17,772 nucleotides of DNA. Origin: JAENVT01 sp031412355 (GTDB lineage Bacteria; Actinomycetota; Acidimicrobiia; Acidimicrobiales; Ilumatobacteraceae). Of this stretch, positions 1 through 7,613 are shown in pieces. The first letter of the stretch is position 1; every line of letters starts with the position of its first letter. The stretch spans positions 1 through 17,772 of the forward strand of contig JANOCR010000033.1 of NCBI GenBank assembly GCA_031412355.1, given 5' to 3'. Below the pieces are notes generated by a model, which was not told where the DNA came from, ran no database searches, and worked only from the letters and a program-made list of their open reading frames with translations. The position numbers were made by a program, and so were the translations under genes.

Positions 1-27
1 CGGACTGCGAGGGCACCAGGTGAGACG

Positions 28-1158
28 TCATGTGCCCAGCGCGAACTGATCGAGATCGACCCCGCAAACGACGTTGCCGGCGAACTGCGACCGCGCCCGA
101 CGTTCCCATTCCTCCTCGGCGATCTCGCTGTCGCCCGGAACGAGATGGCTGAGCACCAGTGTGCCCACACCGGCCCGCGCTGCGATTCGGCCAGCGTCCT
201 CCGGCGAGGTGTGCGACTCGGTGAGATGGTTGATGATGTTGTCGCGGTTCGGAAGATCGGCGACCCGGTCGGCGATGAAGCCGAGATCAATGACCTCGTG
301 CACCAGGTAGTCGGCGCCGTGAGCCAGGCGCACGAGGTTGTCGCACGGCCCGGTATCCCCACTGAACACCGCCGAACCCGATGGCGTGTCGAAGCGATAG
401 GCGAACGCGGGGAAGACGGGGGCGTGCTGCACGAGTGCGGCCGTGACGCGCACGCCGTGCTCGTCGAGCGGGTAGATCTCGACGGGCTCCATCGGCGGCG
501 CCGCCGTAGCCATCGACGCGCCGCTGGCCTGCACGCCCAGATCGATGTCGGGTCGGTAGTCGTCGTGGGCCACGCCGACCTCGTGCACGAACACGTTGGC
601 CGTCAGGTCCTGGCGCGCTTCGTCCGCGATTCGGACATTGATGTTGTAGGCGAACGCCTCGAACAACTTCTGCGTCAGGCCACGAATGCCGGGTGTCGGT
701 GCATCGGGGAACAGCACCGGCACCACGCGCCCCGGCGGAAACGGCGTGATCGGCAGGCCCGCCTCGCCGGGGCCGAAGACGTCGACCCGATCGGTCGGCC
801 AGAACCCCAACAGCAGGTTGGCGTAGTCGATTACGTGATCGCTGTGCAGGTGGGTGAAAAAGATCGAGCGGATCGTGCTGCCACCTTTGGGCCTGCGCTC
901 GGGATGCATCGAGATTCCCGAACGCCACGCCTGGCGATGCACACCCTCGCCGCAATCGACTAGGTAGGCAACATCACCGACAACGATCGCATTCGAGTAA
1001 CCGGCGCGTGTTGCCTTGGGGTTCGACGCGCCGGCCGTACCCAGCAGGATCAAACGCTGGTCGGCGTCGGAACGCAGTGGCGGGCGCGTGGTCCTGGGCG
1101 CTGTCGATGGCGCGGTGCTACTGGCCGCGCGGCGAAGAACATCTGATGCCTGGCACAT
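28..1158 (-). CDS. MBL-fold metallo-hydrolase, RNase Z / arylsulfatase-like
   Basis: The 376-residue protein is a cytoplasmic-looking metallo-beta-lactamase-fold hydrolase. The fold starts near residue 35 (LILLGTAGASNP). The HxHxDH zinc motif is HLHSDH at residues 103-108. Further likely metal ligands are H245 (QHAPVFPAFAYRF), D268 (FSGDTG) and H338 (LSHLVPG), and a conserved SHTSPEDAG stretch lies near residue 316. This layout matches the tRNase Z / AtsA-like branch, which cleaves phosphodiester, sulfate-ester or lactone-type bonds. The substrate here is unknown. The first 33 residues are low-complexity (Ala/Ser/Thr/Arg/Pro) and not a clear signal peptide. The ATG at 1158 is the only ATG or GTG before the fold, but its AAGGAG lies only one base away, so the start is not certain. 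The gene begins 24 bases after the PEP-swivel gene and appears to be the last gene of the liv operon. Confidence 0.85.
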   Translation of the reverse strand: MCQASDVLRRAASSTAPSTAPRTTRPPLRSDADQRLILLGTAGASNPKATRAGYSNAIVVGDVAYLVDCGEGVHRQAWRSGISMHPERRPKGGSTIRSIFFTHLHSDHVIDYANLLLGFWPTDRVDVFGPGEAGLPITPFPPGRVVPVLFPDAPTPGIRGLTQKLFEAFAYNINVRIADEARQDLTANVFVHEVGVAHDDYRPDIDLGVQASGASMATAAPPMEPVEIYPLDEHGVRVTAALVQHAPVFPAFAYRFDTPSGSAVFSGDTGPCDNLVRLAHGADYLVHEVIDLGFIADRVADLPNRDNIINHLTESHTSPEDAGRIAARAGVGTLVLSHLVPGDSEIAEEEWERRARSQFAGNVVCGVDLDQFALGT

Positions 1159-1182
1159 GCTCCTTCGCCGCGGCGAGGCCTC

Positions 1183-2850
1183 CTACAACTCGCGACCGTC
1201 GAGGTAGACGTCGCCCTTGATGCCGTCGACGGTGATCGTCTGACCCGTCTTGATGCGCGTTGTGCCGTCGACCGTGCCGACGACAGCCGGGATGTTGAAC
1301 TCGCGAGCGACGATGGCGCAGTGGCTCATGACGCCACCGACATCGGAAACGACTGCACCGGCGATGGAGAACATCGGCACCCACGGCGGCAGAGTCATCT
1401 CGCACACCATGATCTCGCCGTCTTCCAGATCACCCGCCTCGTCGAGCGACTTCACGACGCGCGCAACGCCGCGGTAGATACCCGGCGACCCGGCGACACC
1501 ATCGATCACATTCGGGTCCTGCTCACCTTCCGGCGGAGGCTTGATGCCGAGCAGACGGGTGACGATGGCGTCCATGAACGGGTCGACGAAACCGTCGGCC
1601 TGCGGGGGCGGGGGCGGCGTGCCCACTGCGCCTGGCGGCGAGGCTTGCGCGGCTGCCTCGACCGAGGCCTGGCGCTCGACGATCGTGGCGCGCTGGTCGC
1701 CGCCGTTGGTGAGGGCATCGCGGACCTCGTCCTGATACAGGAAGAACACGTCGCTCCTGTCGGCGATCACGCCGTCACGGACCAGCGCATCGCCAACGGC
1801 GAGCATGAACGTGCGAAGCAGAACAACGCCCATCTGGTCGATGTAGAACGCGTGATCCTCGGTCAGCGGCACCGCGTACTGCGCGGCTTCGTAGTACTCG
1901 TCGAACTTGGCGAGCTGCTGCGGGTCGTCGGCCAGCTTGGTCCGGATCTTGGCGGTGAGATCCTCACGGTGCTTCACGGCGCGCTCGTACTGGATCATGG
2001 GATCGTCGCCATCGGGCATGTTGATGTAACGCGCGATGTTGCCCAGCGGGATCGCCGGGTTTTCGCGCCACGGCACGTCGGCGATGTCGTACACGGCGTC
2101 GCTGCGCCATCCGAAGTCGTACAGGTACTCGTTGAGCTGATCGAGGAACGTGCGGCCTTCCTCCGTCTCGCCCAACTTCTCGGCAAGATCGCGAGGATGG
2201 GTCTCGTTGAACAGCTGATGCAGCGACTTGCTCTGGCGAACGATCCGACTGAGACGCCACAGGCCGTGCGCGGCGTCGACCGGTCGGGTGTGGTGGCCCT
2301 GCAGGATCTGGTAAGCCTCGGTGGGATCCTGCGGCTGCATCACCTCGGTGTAGAAGTCGCTGAGCTTCACACCCGACACCAACGCAAAGTTGATGTGGCC
2401 GTGGATGTACCACATCTCGGTCATCCAACTCTTCATGTCGTCGAACTTGGCGAGCAGCTCGGCGTTGCTCATGCCCGAGTAGTCGGCATCGCGCTCTGAC
2501 TCGTTGCGGCCCTTGATCAACGGGAGCCACTCGTTCGTCCACCGCTTGCCGACCAGGGGCACCTTCTGGTCGAGTGTGTCGAGGTAGCGCGACATGCGGT
2601 CCTCGACGACGGCCTCGTCGGGATGGGGGTGGAACGCCATGTAGAAGTAGTGGTTGATCGCCCGGTTCGATGCGACCACCGGACAGTCGTACTCGCCCTG
2701 TGCCTGTGTGAACCCCACCGCCAATGTCGACATCACCAAGTCCTGCGACAACGGGTGCAATGGCCGTGGCGCGTGCATCTTGTCGAACGCCCAGAACCCC
2801 TCGATCTCGTCGGGTCCCGGGAACGTCACCTGCTCGGCAGTGTCAGTCAT
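1183..2850 (-). CDS. PEP-utilising swivelling (phosphohistidine) domain protein, no ATP-grasp domain
   Basis: The 555-residue protein has the mobile phosphohistidine domain of PEP synthase-type enzymes at its C-terminus (about residues 450-555). The motif GGVMSHCAIVAREFNIPAVVG carries the likely phosphorylated His at H510. A proline-rich hinge (PPGAVGTPPPPPQ, about 404-418) joins it to a helical N-terminal part. That part contains a FGWRSDAVYDIADVPWRENP stretch resembling the central region of rifampin phosphotransferases. The ATP/pyruvate-binding ATP-grasp domain expected in PEP synthase or rifampin phosphotransferase is absent. In phenylphosphate synthase the two parts sit on separate subunits, so an ATP-grasp partner may be encoded elsewhere; none is in this window. 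I chose the ATG at 2850 because GAGGGGG stands six bases upstream; an in-frame ATG at 2883 lacks this. The gene lies 63 bases after the MetE-like gene, in the same operon. A transferase or hydratase-like role on the imported substrate is inference. Confidence 0.8.
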   Translation of the reverse strand: MTDTAEQVTFPGPDEIEGFWAFDKMHAPRPLHPLSQDLVMSTLAVGFTQAQGEYDCPVVASNRAINHYFYMAFHPHPDEAVVEDRMSRYLDTLDQKVPLVGKRWTNEWLPLIKGRNESERDADYSGMSNAELLAKFDDMKSWMTEMWYIHGHINFALVSGVKLSDFYTEVMQPQDPTEAYQILQGHHTRPVDAAHGLWRLSRIVRQSKSLHQLFNETHPRDLAEKLGETEEGRTFLDQLNEYLYDFGWRSDAVYDIADVPWRENPAIPLGNIARYINMPDGDDPMIQYERAVKHREDLTAKIRTKLADDPQQLAKFDEYYEAAQYAVPLTEDHAFYIDQMGVVLLRTFMLAVGDALVRDGVIADRSDVFFLYQDEVRDALTNGGDQRATIVERQASVEAAAQASPPGAVGTPPPPPQADGFVDPFMDAIVTRLLGIKPPPEGEQDPNVIDGVAGSPGIYRGVARVVKSLDEAGDLEDGEIMVCEMTLPPWVPMFSIAGAVVSDVGGVMSHCAIVAREFNIPAVVGTVDGTTRIKTGQTITVDGIKGDVYLDGREL

Positions 2851-2913
2851 TGCATACCCCCTCTGGTAGCGGTGCGGCCCCATCTGCCGCGACCTGGTGA
2901 ATTGTAGTGGTGG

Positions 2914-4068
2914 TTATCCCCACAGCTTCTTGCTGGCGATCGCTGCGCCCTCTGCCAGCGCCTTGAACTTCGGCCACACCACGGTGGGGTGCACCTCCGG
3001 TGCGTAACTGGCCCGCGAAGAGAATCCGCAGTCGGCTCCGGCGATGACATTCTCCTTGCCGACGATCGACGCGTAGTTGCAGATGAACTCGGCGATCAGC
3101 TCAGGATGCTCGACGTAGTTGTTGGCGTGGCCCAGCAGACCGGGGATCAAGATCTTGCCCTCGGGCACGCCGACCTCTTCGACCTGACGCCATTCGTGCA
3201 TGTGGCGAGGGTTCATGACCTCGAACGAGTAGGCCTGAGCGTTGATCTGGAAGGTGAACTCCAACGCAGTCTTCAACGGGATGTCGGTCAATCGCGGACC
3301 GTGGTTGAGGCCGTAACAGGTGTGGTGGCGGATGCGATCCTCGGGGATGCCGCGCAGCGCGTGGTTCAGTGCCTCGACATGGATGGCCGCCGAACGGCGC
3401 CGGCTCTCGAGGGACTCGGCCGGATCACAGAGCATGTCGATGAGCCAAGGGTCGTCGACTTGCAGGATGAAACCGGCTTCGACGATCCCCAGGTACTCCT
3501 CGCGCATCGCCTCGGCGACCGCATGAAGATACTCCGGGTACTCCTTGTAGTAGTCGTTCTTCCCAAACCCGCTGGGGCCGCTAGAGGGCATGAAGATGTC
3601 GGCTACATCCAGCCCCTCGCACGCCGCCTTGAGGTTGTCGATGTCGATCTGCAGCAGTTTCTGACCGGTGTACGAGATAGGGCCTTTGCAGATGATCCGG
3701 CGCAGCGGGCTGACAGCCGACGCGTACTTCTTGAAGTACTCGGTGTAGTACTCGGGGAACATGTCGTACTCGGCCTGCCAGGACGGCGCCATCTTCGATG
3801 GACCCATGTCGACTTCAAAGCCCCCCAGGCGGTCTTTGACGTATCCGAGGAAGCTGACCTTGCTCATTTCGCCGTCGGCGACGATGTCGATGCCCGAGTC
3901 GACCTGTTGCTTGACGCGATCCTTGACCGCGTCGGCGATCTCACGATCGAGCGCCTCGGCGTCGTACGGACGATCGTGCTCGCGCTCTTTCATGATGTCG
4001 AGCAGCGGGTGCGGTCGAGCAAGGCTGCCGACATGCGTCGTGAGAATACGGTCGGTGCTCTGCTTCAT
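2914..4068 (-). CDS. Cobalamin-independent methionine synthase (MetE C-terminal half)-like protein
   Basis: The 384-residue protein matches the catalytic TIM barrel of MetE. It opens with TTHVGSLARP (residues 10-19), followed by VADGEMSK (63-70) and QVDDP (203-207). The zinc site looks complete: H249 and C251 in HHTCYGLNHG, E283 in SFEVMNPRH, and C347 in GADCGFSSRA. The length is about half of full MetE. It equals that of stand-alone members such as epoxyalkane:coenzyme M transferase and of the many catabolic-cluster relatives annotated 'methionine synthase II family'. Zinc activates a thiol for alkyl transfer in this superfamily, but the substrate is not evident here and true methionine synthesis is unlikely in this context. 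A GGGGGAAG ribosome-binding site precedes the ATG. The gene follows livF after 93 bases that hold a small inverted repeat. Confidence 0.82.
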   Translation of the reverse strand: MKQSTDRILTTHVGSLARPHPLLDIMKEREHDRPYDAEALDREIADAVKDRVKQQVDSGIDIVADGEMSKVSFLGYVKDRLGGFEVDMGPSKMAPSWQAEYDMFPEYYTEYFKKYASAVSPLRRIICKGPISYTGQKLLQIDIDNLKAACEGLDVADIFMPSSGPSGFGKNDYYKEYPEYLHAVAEAMREEYLGIVEAGFILQVDDPWLIDMLCDPAESLESRRRSAAIHVEALNHALRGIPEDRIRHHTCYGLNHGPRLTDIPLKTALEFTFQINAQAYSFEVMNPRHMHEWRQVEEVGVPEGKILIPGLLGHANNYVEHPELIAEFICNYASIVGKENVIAGADCGFSSRASYAPEVHPTVVWPKFKALAEGAAIASKKLWG

Positions 4069-4135
4069 GCTTCCCCCGGAGAGATCGTGATGACGATGAA
4101 TTGTTTCACAGCCCTCTCGTGGGCCGCCTATCCGT

Positions 4136-4152
4136 GTTCGCCAGTGGCGAAC
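4136..4152. promoter_or_regulatory. 7-bp perfect inverted repeat between livF and the MetE-like gene
   Basis: GTTCGCC-AGT-GGCGAAC is a perfect 7-bp inverted repeat with a 3-base loop. It starts 10 bases past the livF stop. On the transcribed strand it could form a short hairpin that partly terminates transcription or trims the message between transporter and enzymes. No T-run follows it, so a classical intrinsic terminator is unlikely. An operator for the downstream enzyme genes is the alternative. Confidence 0.35.
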
Positions 4153-4161
4153 GCGGGATCC

Positions 4162-4893
4162 TCACGGCGTACCGGCACCCCGGTCGCGCAGCAGGTACGC
4201 GGAATGCAGCAGTTCTGGCCGGTCGATCAGTTCGGCGGCCGAGCCGCTGTAGCGCACTCTGCCGCCTTCCAGCACGTAGGCGGCCTTGGCCAACGACAGG
4301 GCGACGTGCGCGAACTGCTCGATCAACAGCACACCAACACCGGAATCAGCGACTTCGGCCAACGTGGGCACCAGACGTTTCACGACGATCGGGGCAAGAC
4401 CGAGCGACAGTTCGTCGACCAGCAGCACCTTCGGTCGTGAAACCAGGGCTTGCGCCAGCACGACCATCTGTTGCTCGCCACCCGACAGTGACCGGCCCTG
4501 GATGTTCCACCGCTTCTCCAACTCGGGGAACAGCGACAGGGTGTATGCCAGGCCATCAGTGGCCGCCTGCTTGCCCAACGAGTAGGTGGCGACCTTCAGG
4601 TTCTCCTCGACCGTCAGTTGCGGAAGCAGCCGTCGGCCCTCCGGTACCACCGAAATGCCCGCCGCGCGGATGCGCTCCGGGCGTTGGTTGGCCAGGTTCT
4701 TGCCATCGAGGTTGACCCAACCCTTGGTGACGCGGGCGAGTCCCGCGCAAGCTAGGGCCAGGCTCGACTTGCCGGCGCCGTTGGGCCCGAGGATGGTGGT
4801 GACCTCACCTGGCGGCACCTCGATCGAGACATCGTGAACGACGTTGCGAGGACCGCGGGCGACCGAGACGTTGTCGATCGACAGGGTTGACAT
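4162..4893 (-). CDS. livF: Branched-chain amino acid-type ABC importer ATPase (LivF family)
   Basis: The 243-residue protein is the second ATPase of a LivFGHMK-type importer and works at the inner face of the membrane. Walker A is GPNGAGKS (36-43), the ABC signature is LSGGEQQ (136-142), and Walker B is VLLVDE (156-161). The D-loop region reads ELSLGLAP where most relatives have EPSLGLAP. LivF-type features include IEQFAHVALSLA in the H-loop region. The true start is the ATG at 4893, not the longer reading frame upstream. It overlaps the livG stop as TGATG and has GAGGAGG seven bases upstream. Liv-family importers carry amino acids, but also amides, urea and aromatic acids, so the substrate stays open. 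Confidence 0.93.
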   Translation of the reverse strand: MSTLSIDNVSVARGPRNVVHDVSIEVPPGEVTTILGPNGAGKSSLALACAGLARVTKGWVNLDGKNLANQRPERIRAAGISVVPEGRRLLPQLTVEENLKVATYSLGKQAATDGLAYTLSLFPELEKRWNIQGRSLSGGEQQMVVLAQALVSRPKVLLVDELSLGLAPIVVKRLVPTLAEVADSGVGVLLIEQFAHVALSLAKAAYVLEGGRVRYSGSAAELIDRPELLHSAYLLRDRGAGTP

Positions 4894-5612
4894 CAGGCGA
4901 CCTCCTCGGTACCGAGGTAGGCCTTCATCACGTTGGGGTCGTGCAGCACCTCGGCCGTCGGGCCCGATGCCAGCAGACGGCCGAAGTCGAGAACGGCGGT
5001 CCAGTCGCAGCAAGCCTGCACCAGGCTCATGTCGTGGTCAACCAGGATGACCGTCGCACCGACGCGGTCGGGAATGTTGCGGATGATGTTTCCGAGCGTC
5101 GCCGTTTCCTCGTCGGGCAATCCCGCAGCAGGCTCGTCGAGAAGGATCAACTTCGGCGTGCCCACGACGGCGCGAGCAACCTCGATGAACCGTCGCTCCT
5201 TCGCACCGAGGGTGCGCACCGTCTTTTGAGCGACATCGGTGAGACCGACGAACTCGAGCGCTTCGTCGACTGCGGCCACACGGCCCGCCTTGCCGCCGCG
5301 GTCGGCGTGCTCGTACACGGTGGCCACGTTCTCGAAGACGGTGAGCTTCTCGATGGCCTGCTCGGTCTGGAAGGTGCGTCGAAGCCCCCAGCGCGCCCGC
5401 TTGTAGTCGGGCATGGCCAGCAGATCCTGTCCCATCGCCTCGATCCGACCGCTTCGTGGCCTGACAAACCCCGACAACACGTTGAAGAACGTGGTCTTCC
5501 CCGCGCCGTTTGGACCGATGAGGCCGCACGTGCCCGCCGGAAACTGGATGGTCATCTGATCGAGCGAGACGACCCCACCGAAATGAACTGACAGATCCTC
5601 GACGTCGATCAC
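4893..5612 (-). CDS. livG: Branched-chain amino acid-type ABC importer ATPase (LivG family)
   Basis: The 239-residue protein is the first ATPase of the importer. Walker A is GPNGAGKT (33-40), the Q-loop Gln is Q82, Walker B is LILLDE (155-160), and the switch His is H193 (VDHDMSLV). The ABC signature is strongly altered: TLGAKERRFIEVARA stands where LSxGQ is usual, so the site reads LGAKE (135-139). All other motifs are intact, so it is probably active. The start is the GTG at 5612, which shares GTGA with the livM stop (4-base overlap). The longer frame upstream runs antisense-like through livM and has no homology. Its stop overlaps the livF ATG by one base, so livM, livG and livF are probably translationally coupled. 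Confidence 0.92.
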   Translation of the reverse strand: MIDVEDLSVHFGGVVSLDQMTIQFPAGTCGLIGPNGAGKTTFFNVLSGFVRPRSGRIEAMGQDLLAMPDYKRARWGLRRTFQTEQAIEKLTVFENVATVYEHADRGGKAGRVAAVDEALEFVGLTDVAQKTVRTLGAKERRFIEVARAVVGTPKLILLDEPAAGLPDEETATLGNIIRNIPDRVGATVILVDHDMSLVQACCDWTAVLDFGRLLASGPTAEVLHDPNVMKAYLGTEEVA

Positions 5613-6643
5613 GCCTCGATGCCCTTCTTCTCGGCCGCCCGTGTGCTCTGGATCAGGTTGGCGAGCAATCCTAAGCCGAACAGCGACAGCGAGAACCGAG
5701 TCCAGAACTGATGGCCCGCAACGTTCTGGGTCAGGAACTTCAGCAAGCACGTGGCGAAGAACGCACCAAGCAGGCCACCCCACAGGCTGTAGATGCCACC
5801 CATGATGACCACTGCGATCAGGAAGATCGCCGATTGCCGGTTGAACGCGTCGATGCTCATTCCCTTCGGCACGGTTCCGGCGTACAGGCCACCGGCGACA
5901 CCAGCCATGAACGCTGCCAATGCAAACGCCCACAGCTTGTAGCGGGTTACGTCGATTCCGGCAGCCAGTGCCGCAGCTTCACTCTGGCGGATCGATGCCC
6001 ACGCCCGGCCCGGCTTTCGCGACAACACATACGCCGCCAACATGAACATCAGGAACGCACCGACCACGATGAAGCGGTAGTAGGCCACATCGGTGGTGGC
6101 CCAAGAGGGCCGACGTGTGGGTCTGATGTCGCTGAGCGTCTCGACGACGCCGGTGAATCCGCCGCCACCGTTGGGGAACTTCGTCGCGCCGAGCACGATC
6201 TCCATGCCCGCGGCGAGCATCAGTGTGACCAGCGCGAGATACAACCCGCTGACGCGCAGCGCAGGCAAACCAATGAGGACACCGATCAACGCGGCGATGA
6301 CACCGCCGATGACCAACAGCACGGGGAATGGCCACGTCGTGGAGAACGACAGGCGCATGGTCACCCAGCATCCGATGCCGTACGACGCGACCTGGCCGAG
6401 CGACACCAAACCCACGCGGCCGTACAGCAGACCGGCACTGGCAGCCACGATCGAGAACACCGCCATCTGGGTGAAGTTGGCAATCCAGAACGCATCGAAG
6501 AACCCTGGTATTGCGAACAGAGCGATCGCGAACACGACCGCGACGGCCGCTGGCTGGAAAAATTGATGCGACAGGACCCGCGCCACTGCCGGTGTCTTGA
6601 CGGGCACGACTTCGGTTGCGGGCGAGGTGGCGGCGACGGTCAC
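5609..6643 (-). CDS. livM: Branched-chain amino acid-type ABC importer permease (LivM family)
   Basis: The 345-residue integral membrane protein has a roughly 40-residue polar N-terminus followed by about nine hydrophobic segments. Family markers are GLLYGRVGLVSLGQVASYG near the first helices and IAVVIMGGIYSLWGGLLGAF near the C-terminal end. The latter is the loop that contacts the ATPases. It pairs with LivH to form the pore. The start is the GTG at 6643, which forms a GTGA overlap with the livH stop and has AGGGAG about six bases upstream. The frame open further upstream overlaps livH and codes for Arg-rich nonsense, so I exclude it. Confidence 0.92.
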   Translation of the reverse strand: MTVAATSPATEVVPVKTPAVARVLSHQFFQPAAVAVVFAIALFAIPGFFDAFWIANFTQMAVFSIVAASAGLLYGRVGLVSLGQVASYGIGCWVTMRLSFSTTWPFPVLLVIGGVIAALIGVLIGLPALRVSGLYLALVTLMLAAGMEIVLGATKFPNGGGGFTGVVETLSDIRPTRRPSWATTDVAYYRFIVVGAFLMFMLAAYVLSRKPGRAWASIRQSEAAALAAGIDVTRYKLWAFALAAFMAGVAGGLYAGTVPKGMSIDAFNRQSAIFLIAVVIMGGIYSLWGGLLGAFFATCLLKFLTQNVAGHQFWTRFSLSLFGLGLLANLIQSTRAAEKKGIEA

Positions 6644-7566
6644 CGCATCTCCCTGCCGGCGAGCACCACGGTGCGCTTGCGGCTGATCCACACGATCGCC
6701 ACGACCGAGATCACGAACGGCGTCGTCTTGCGGAAGTCGGCCAGGAACTGAACGTTGCCGGTGAACGGAGTGAGGACCGACTCGATCACACCGATCACGA
6801 GGCTGGCGACGAACGTGATGGGCAGAGAACGGAACTGACCGACGATGGCGCCACCGAGCGCGCCGATGACGAACCATGTCAGCGTGCCCTGATCGATGCT
6901 CTTGAACAGCGGAGGCAGGAGGAGGAATACGCAGCCGCAGATCACTCCCGACCCGAGCCAGGCAAGTGCTTCGACCCGACGAACGGGAACGCCGAGCAGT
7001 GCCGAGACATCGCGATCGTTGGCGATGGCACGCATTGCGGTACCGGTCGCGGTCTTCTTCAGGAACACGCTGACGACGACCACCACCAATATGGCGAACA
7101 ACAACGCGACGATCTGCGTCGAGGTGACGACCGCACCGAACACCCTGTAGATCTTGCTCGGCAAGACAAGCCCTCGCGGCTTGGAGGTATCCCAGCGCTC
7201 CTTCATGATGCCGAGCAGGAACAGCGCGACGCCGACCATGCCCAATGACTTCACCAGCGGATCACGGCGAGCCAGCTTCGGCGCGATCCACATCCCGTAC
7301 AACAGCGTGAGCGCGGCGCACACCACGACCAGCATTGGGTAGGCGAGTATTCGCATTCCGTGAGCAATGGGAATCGGCTTGCTGAGACTCCCGCCCATCA
7401 GCGACCAGGCGACGTGGGCACCCATGCAGCCGATCGCACCAAACGCCAGATTCACAACACCGGTGGTCCGGTACAGGACGACTAGTCCCGTACCGGTCAC
7501 CGCATACATGGCCCCGAAGGCCAGGCCTTGAATGACATAAGGCCACAAATCACCAAGACCTGGCAT
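6640..7566 (-). CDS. livH: Branched-chain amino acid-type ABC importer permease (LivH family)
   Basis: The 308-residue membrane protein starts directly with a hydrophobic stretch (DLWPYVIQGLAFGAMYAVTG). It carries the LivH-type YRTTGVVNLAFGAIGCMGAH segment and the coupling-loop region MRAIANDRDVSALLGVPVRRV (near residue 180). About eight transmembrane segments are visible. It forms the membrane channel with LivM. The ATG at 7566 lies 47 bases after the livK stop. The ribosome-binding site is weak (AAGGA about 13 bases away). The stop overlaps the livM GTG by four bases. Confidence 0.92.
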   Translation of the reverse strand: MPGLGDLWPYVIQGLAFGAMYAVTGTGLVVLYRTTGVVNLAFGAIGCMGAHVAWSLMGGSLSKPIPIAHGMRILAYPMLVVVCAALTLLYGMWIAPKLARRDPLVKSLGMVGVALFLLGIMKERWDTSKPRGLVLPSKIYRVFGAVVTSTQIVALLFAILVVVVVSVFLKKTATGTAMRAIANDRDVSALLGVPVRRVEALAWLGSGVICGCVFLLLPPLFKSIDQGTLTWFVIGALGGAIVGQFRSLPITFVASLVIGVIESVLTPFTGNVQFLADFRKTTPFVISVVAIVWISRKRTVVLAGREMR

Positions 7567-7613
7567 ATCGAGGTCGAATCCTTACGTGTGTTGTAGTCCG
7601 ATTGGAACCGAGA

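Noticed and set aside
1321..2499. 392-codon plus-strand open frame
   Set aside because: It is a shadow of the PEP-swivel gene, with low-complexity His/Arg/Val-rich translation and no motif.
2901..2906. TACAAT on the minus strand between the MetE-like and PEP-swivel genes as an internal promoter
   Set aside because: The -10 match is good, but no -35 is visible at 16-18 bases and the genes look co-transcribed. Too weak to list.
4136..4152. LexA/SOS box
   Set aside because: The actinobacterial LexA site is CGAAC-N4-GTTCG. Here the arms are in the opposite order (GTTCG...CGAAC).
2989..4440. 483-codon plus-strand open frame
   Set aside because: It is antisense to the MetE-like gene and livF, both of which have strong family motifs. 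The translation has no recognisable domain.
4894..5013. N-terminal extension of livF upstream of 4893
   Set aside because: Arg-rich translation overlapping livG. The ATG at 4893 has a ribosome-binding site and the family-standard start.
5613..5933. N-terminal extension of livG upstream of 5612
   Set aside because: It overlaps livM in another frame and lacks ABC ATPase similarity. The GTG at 5612 sits in a GTGA junction.
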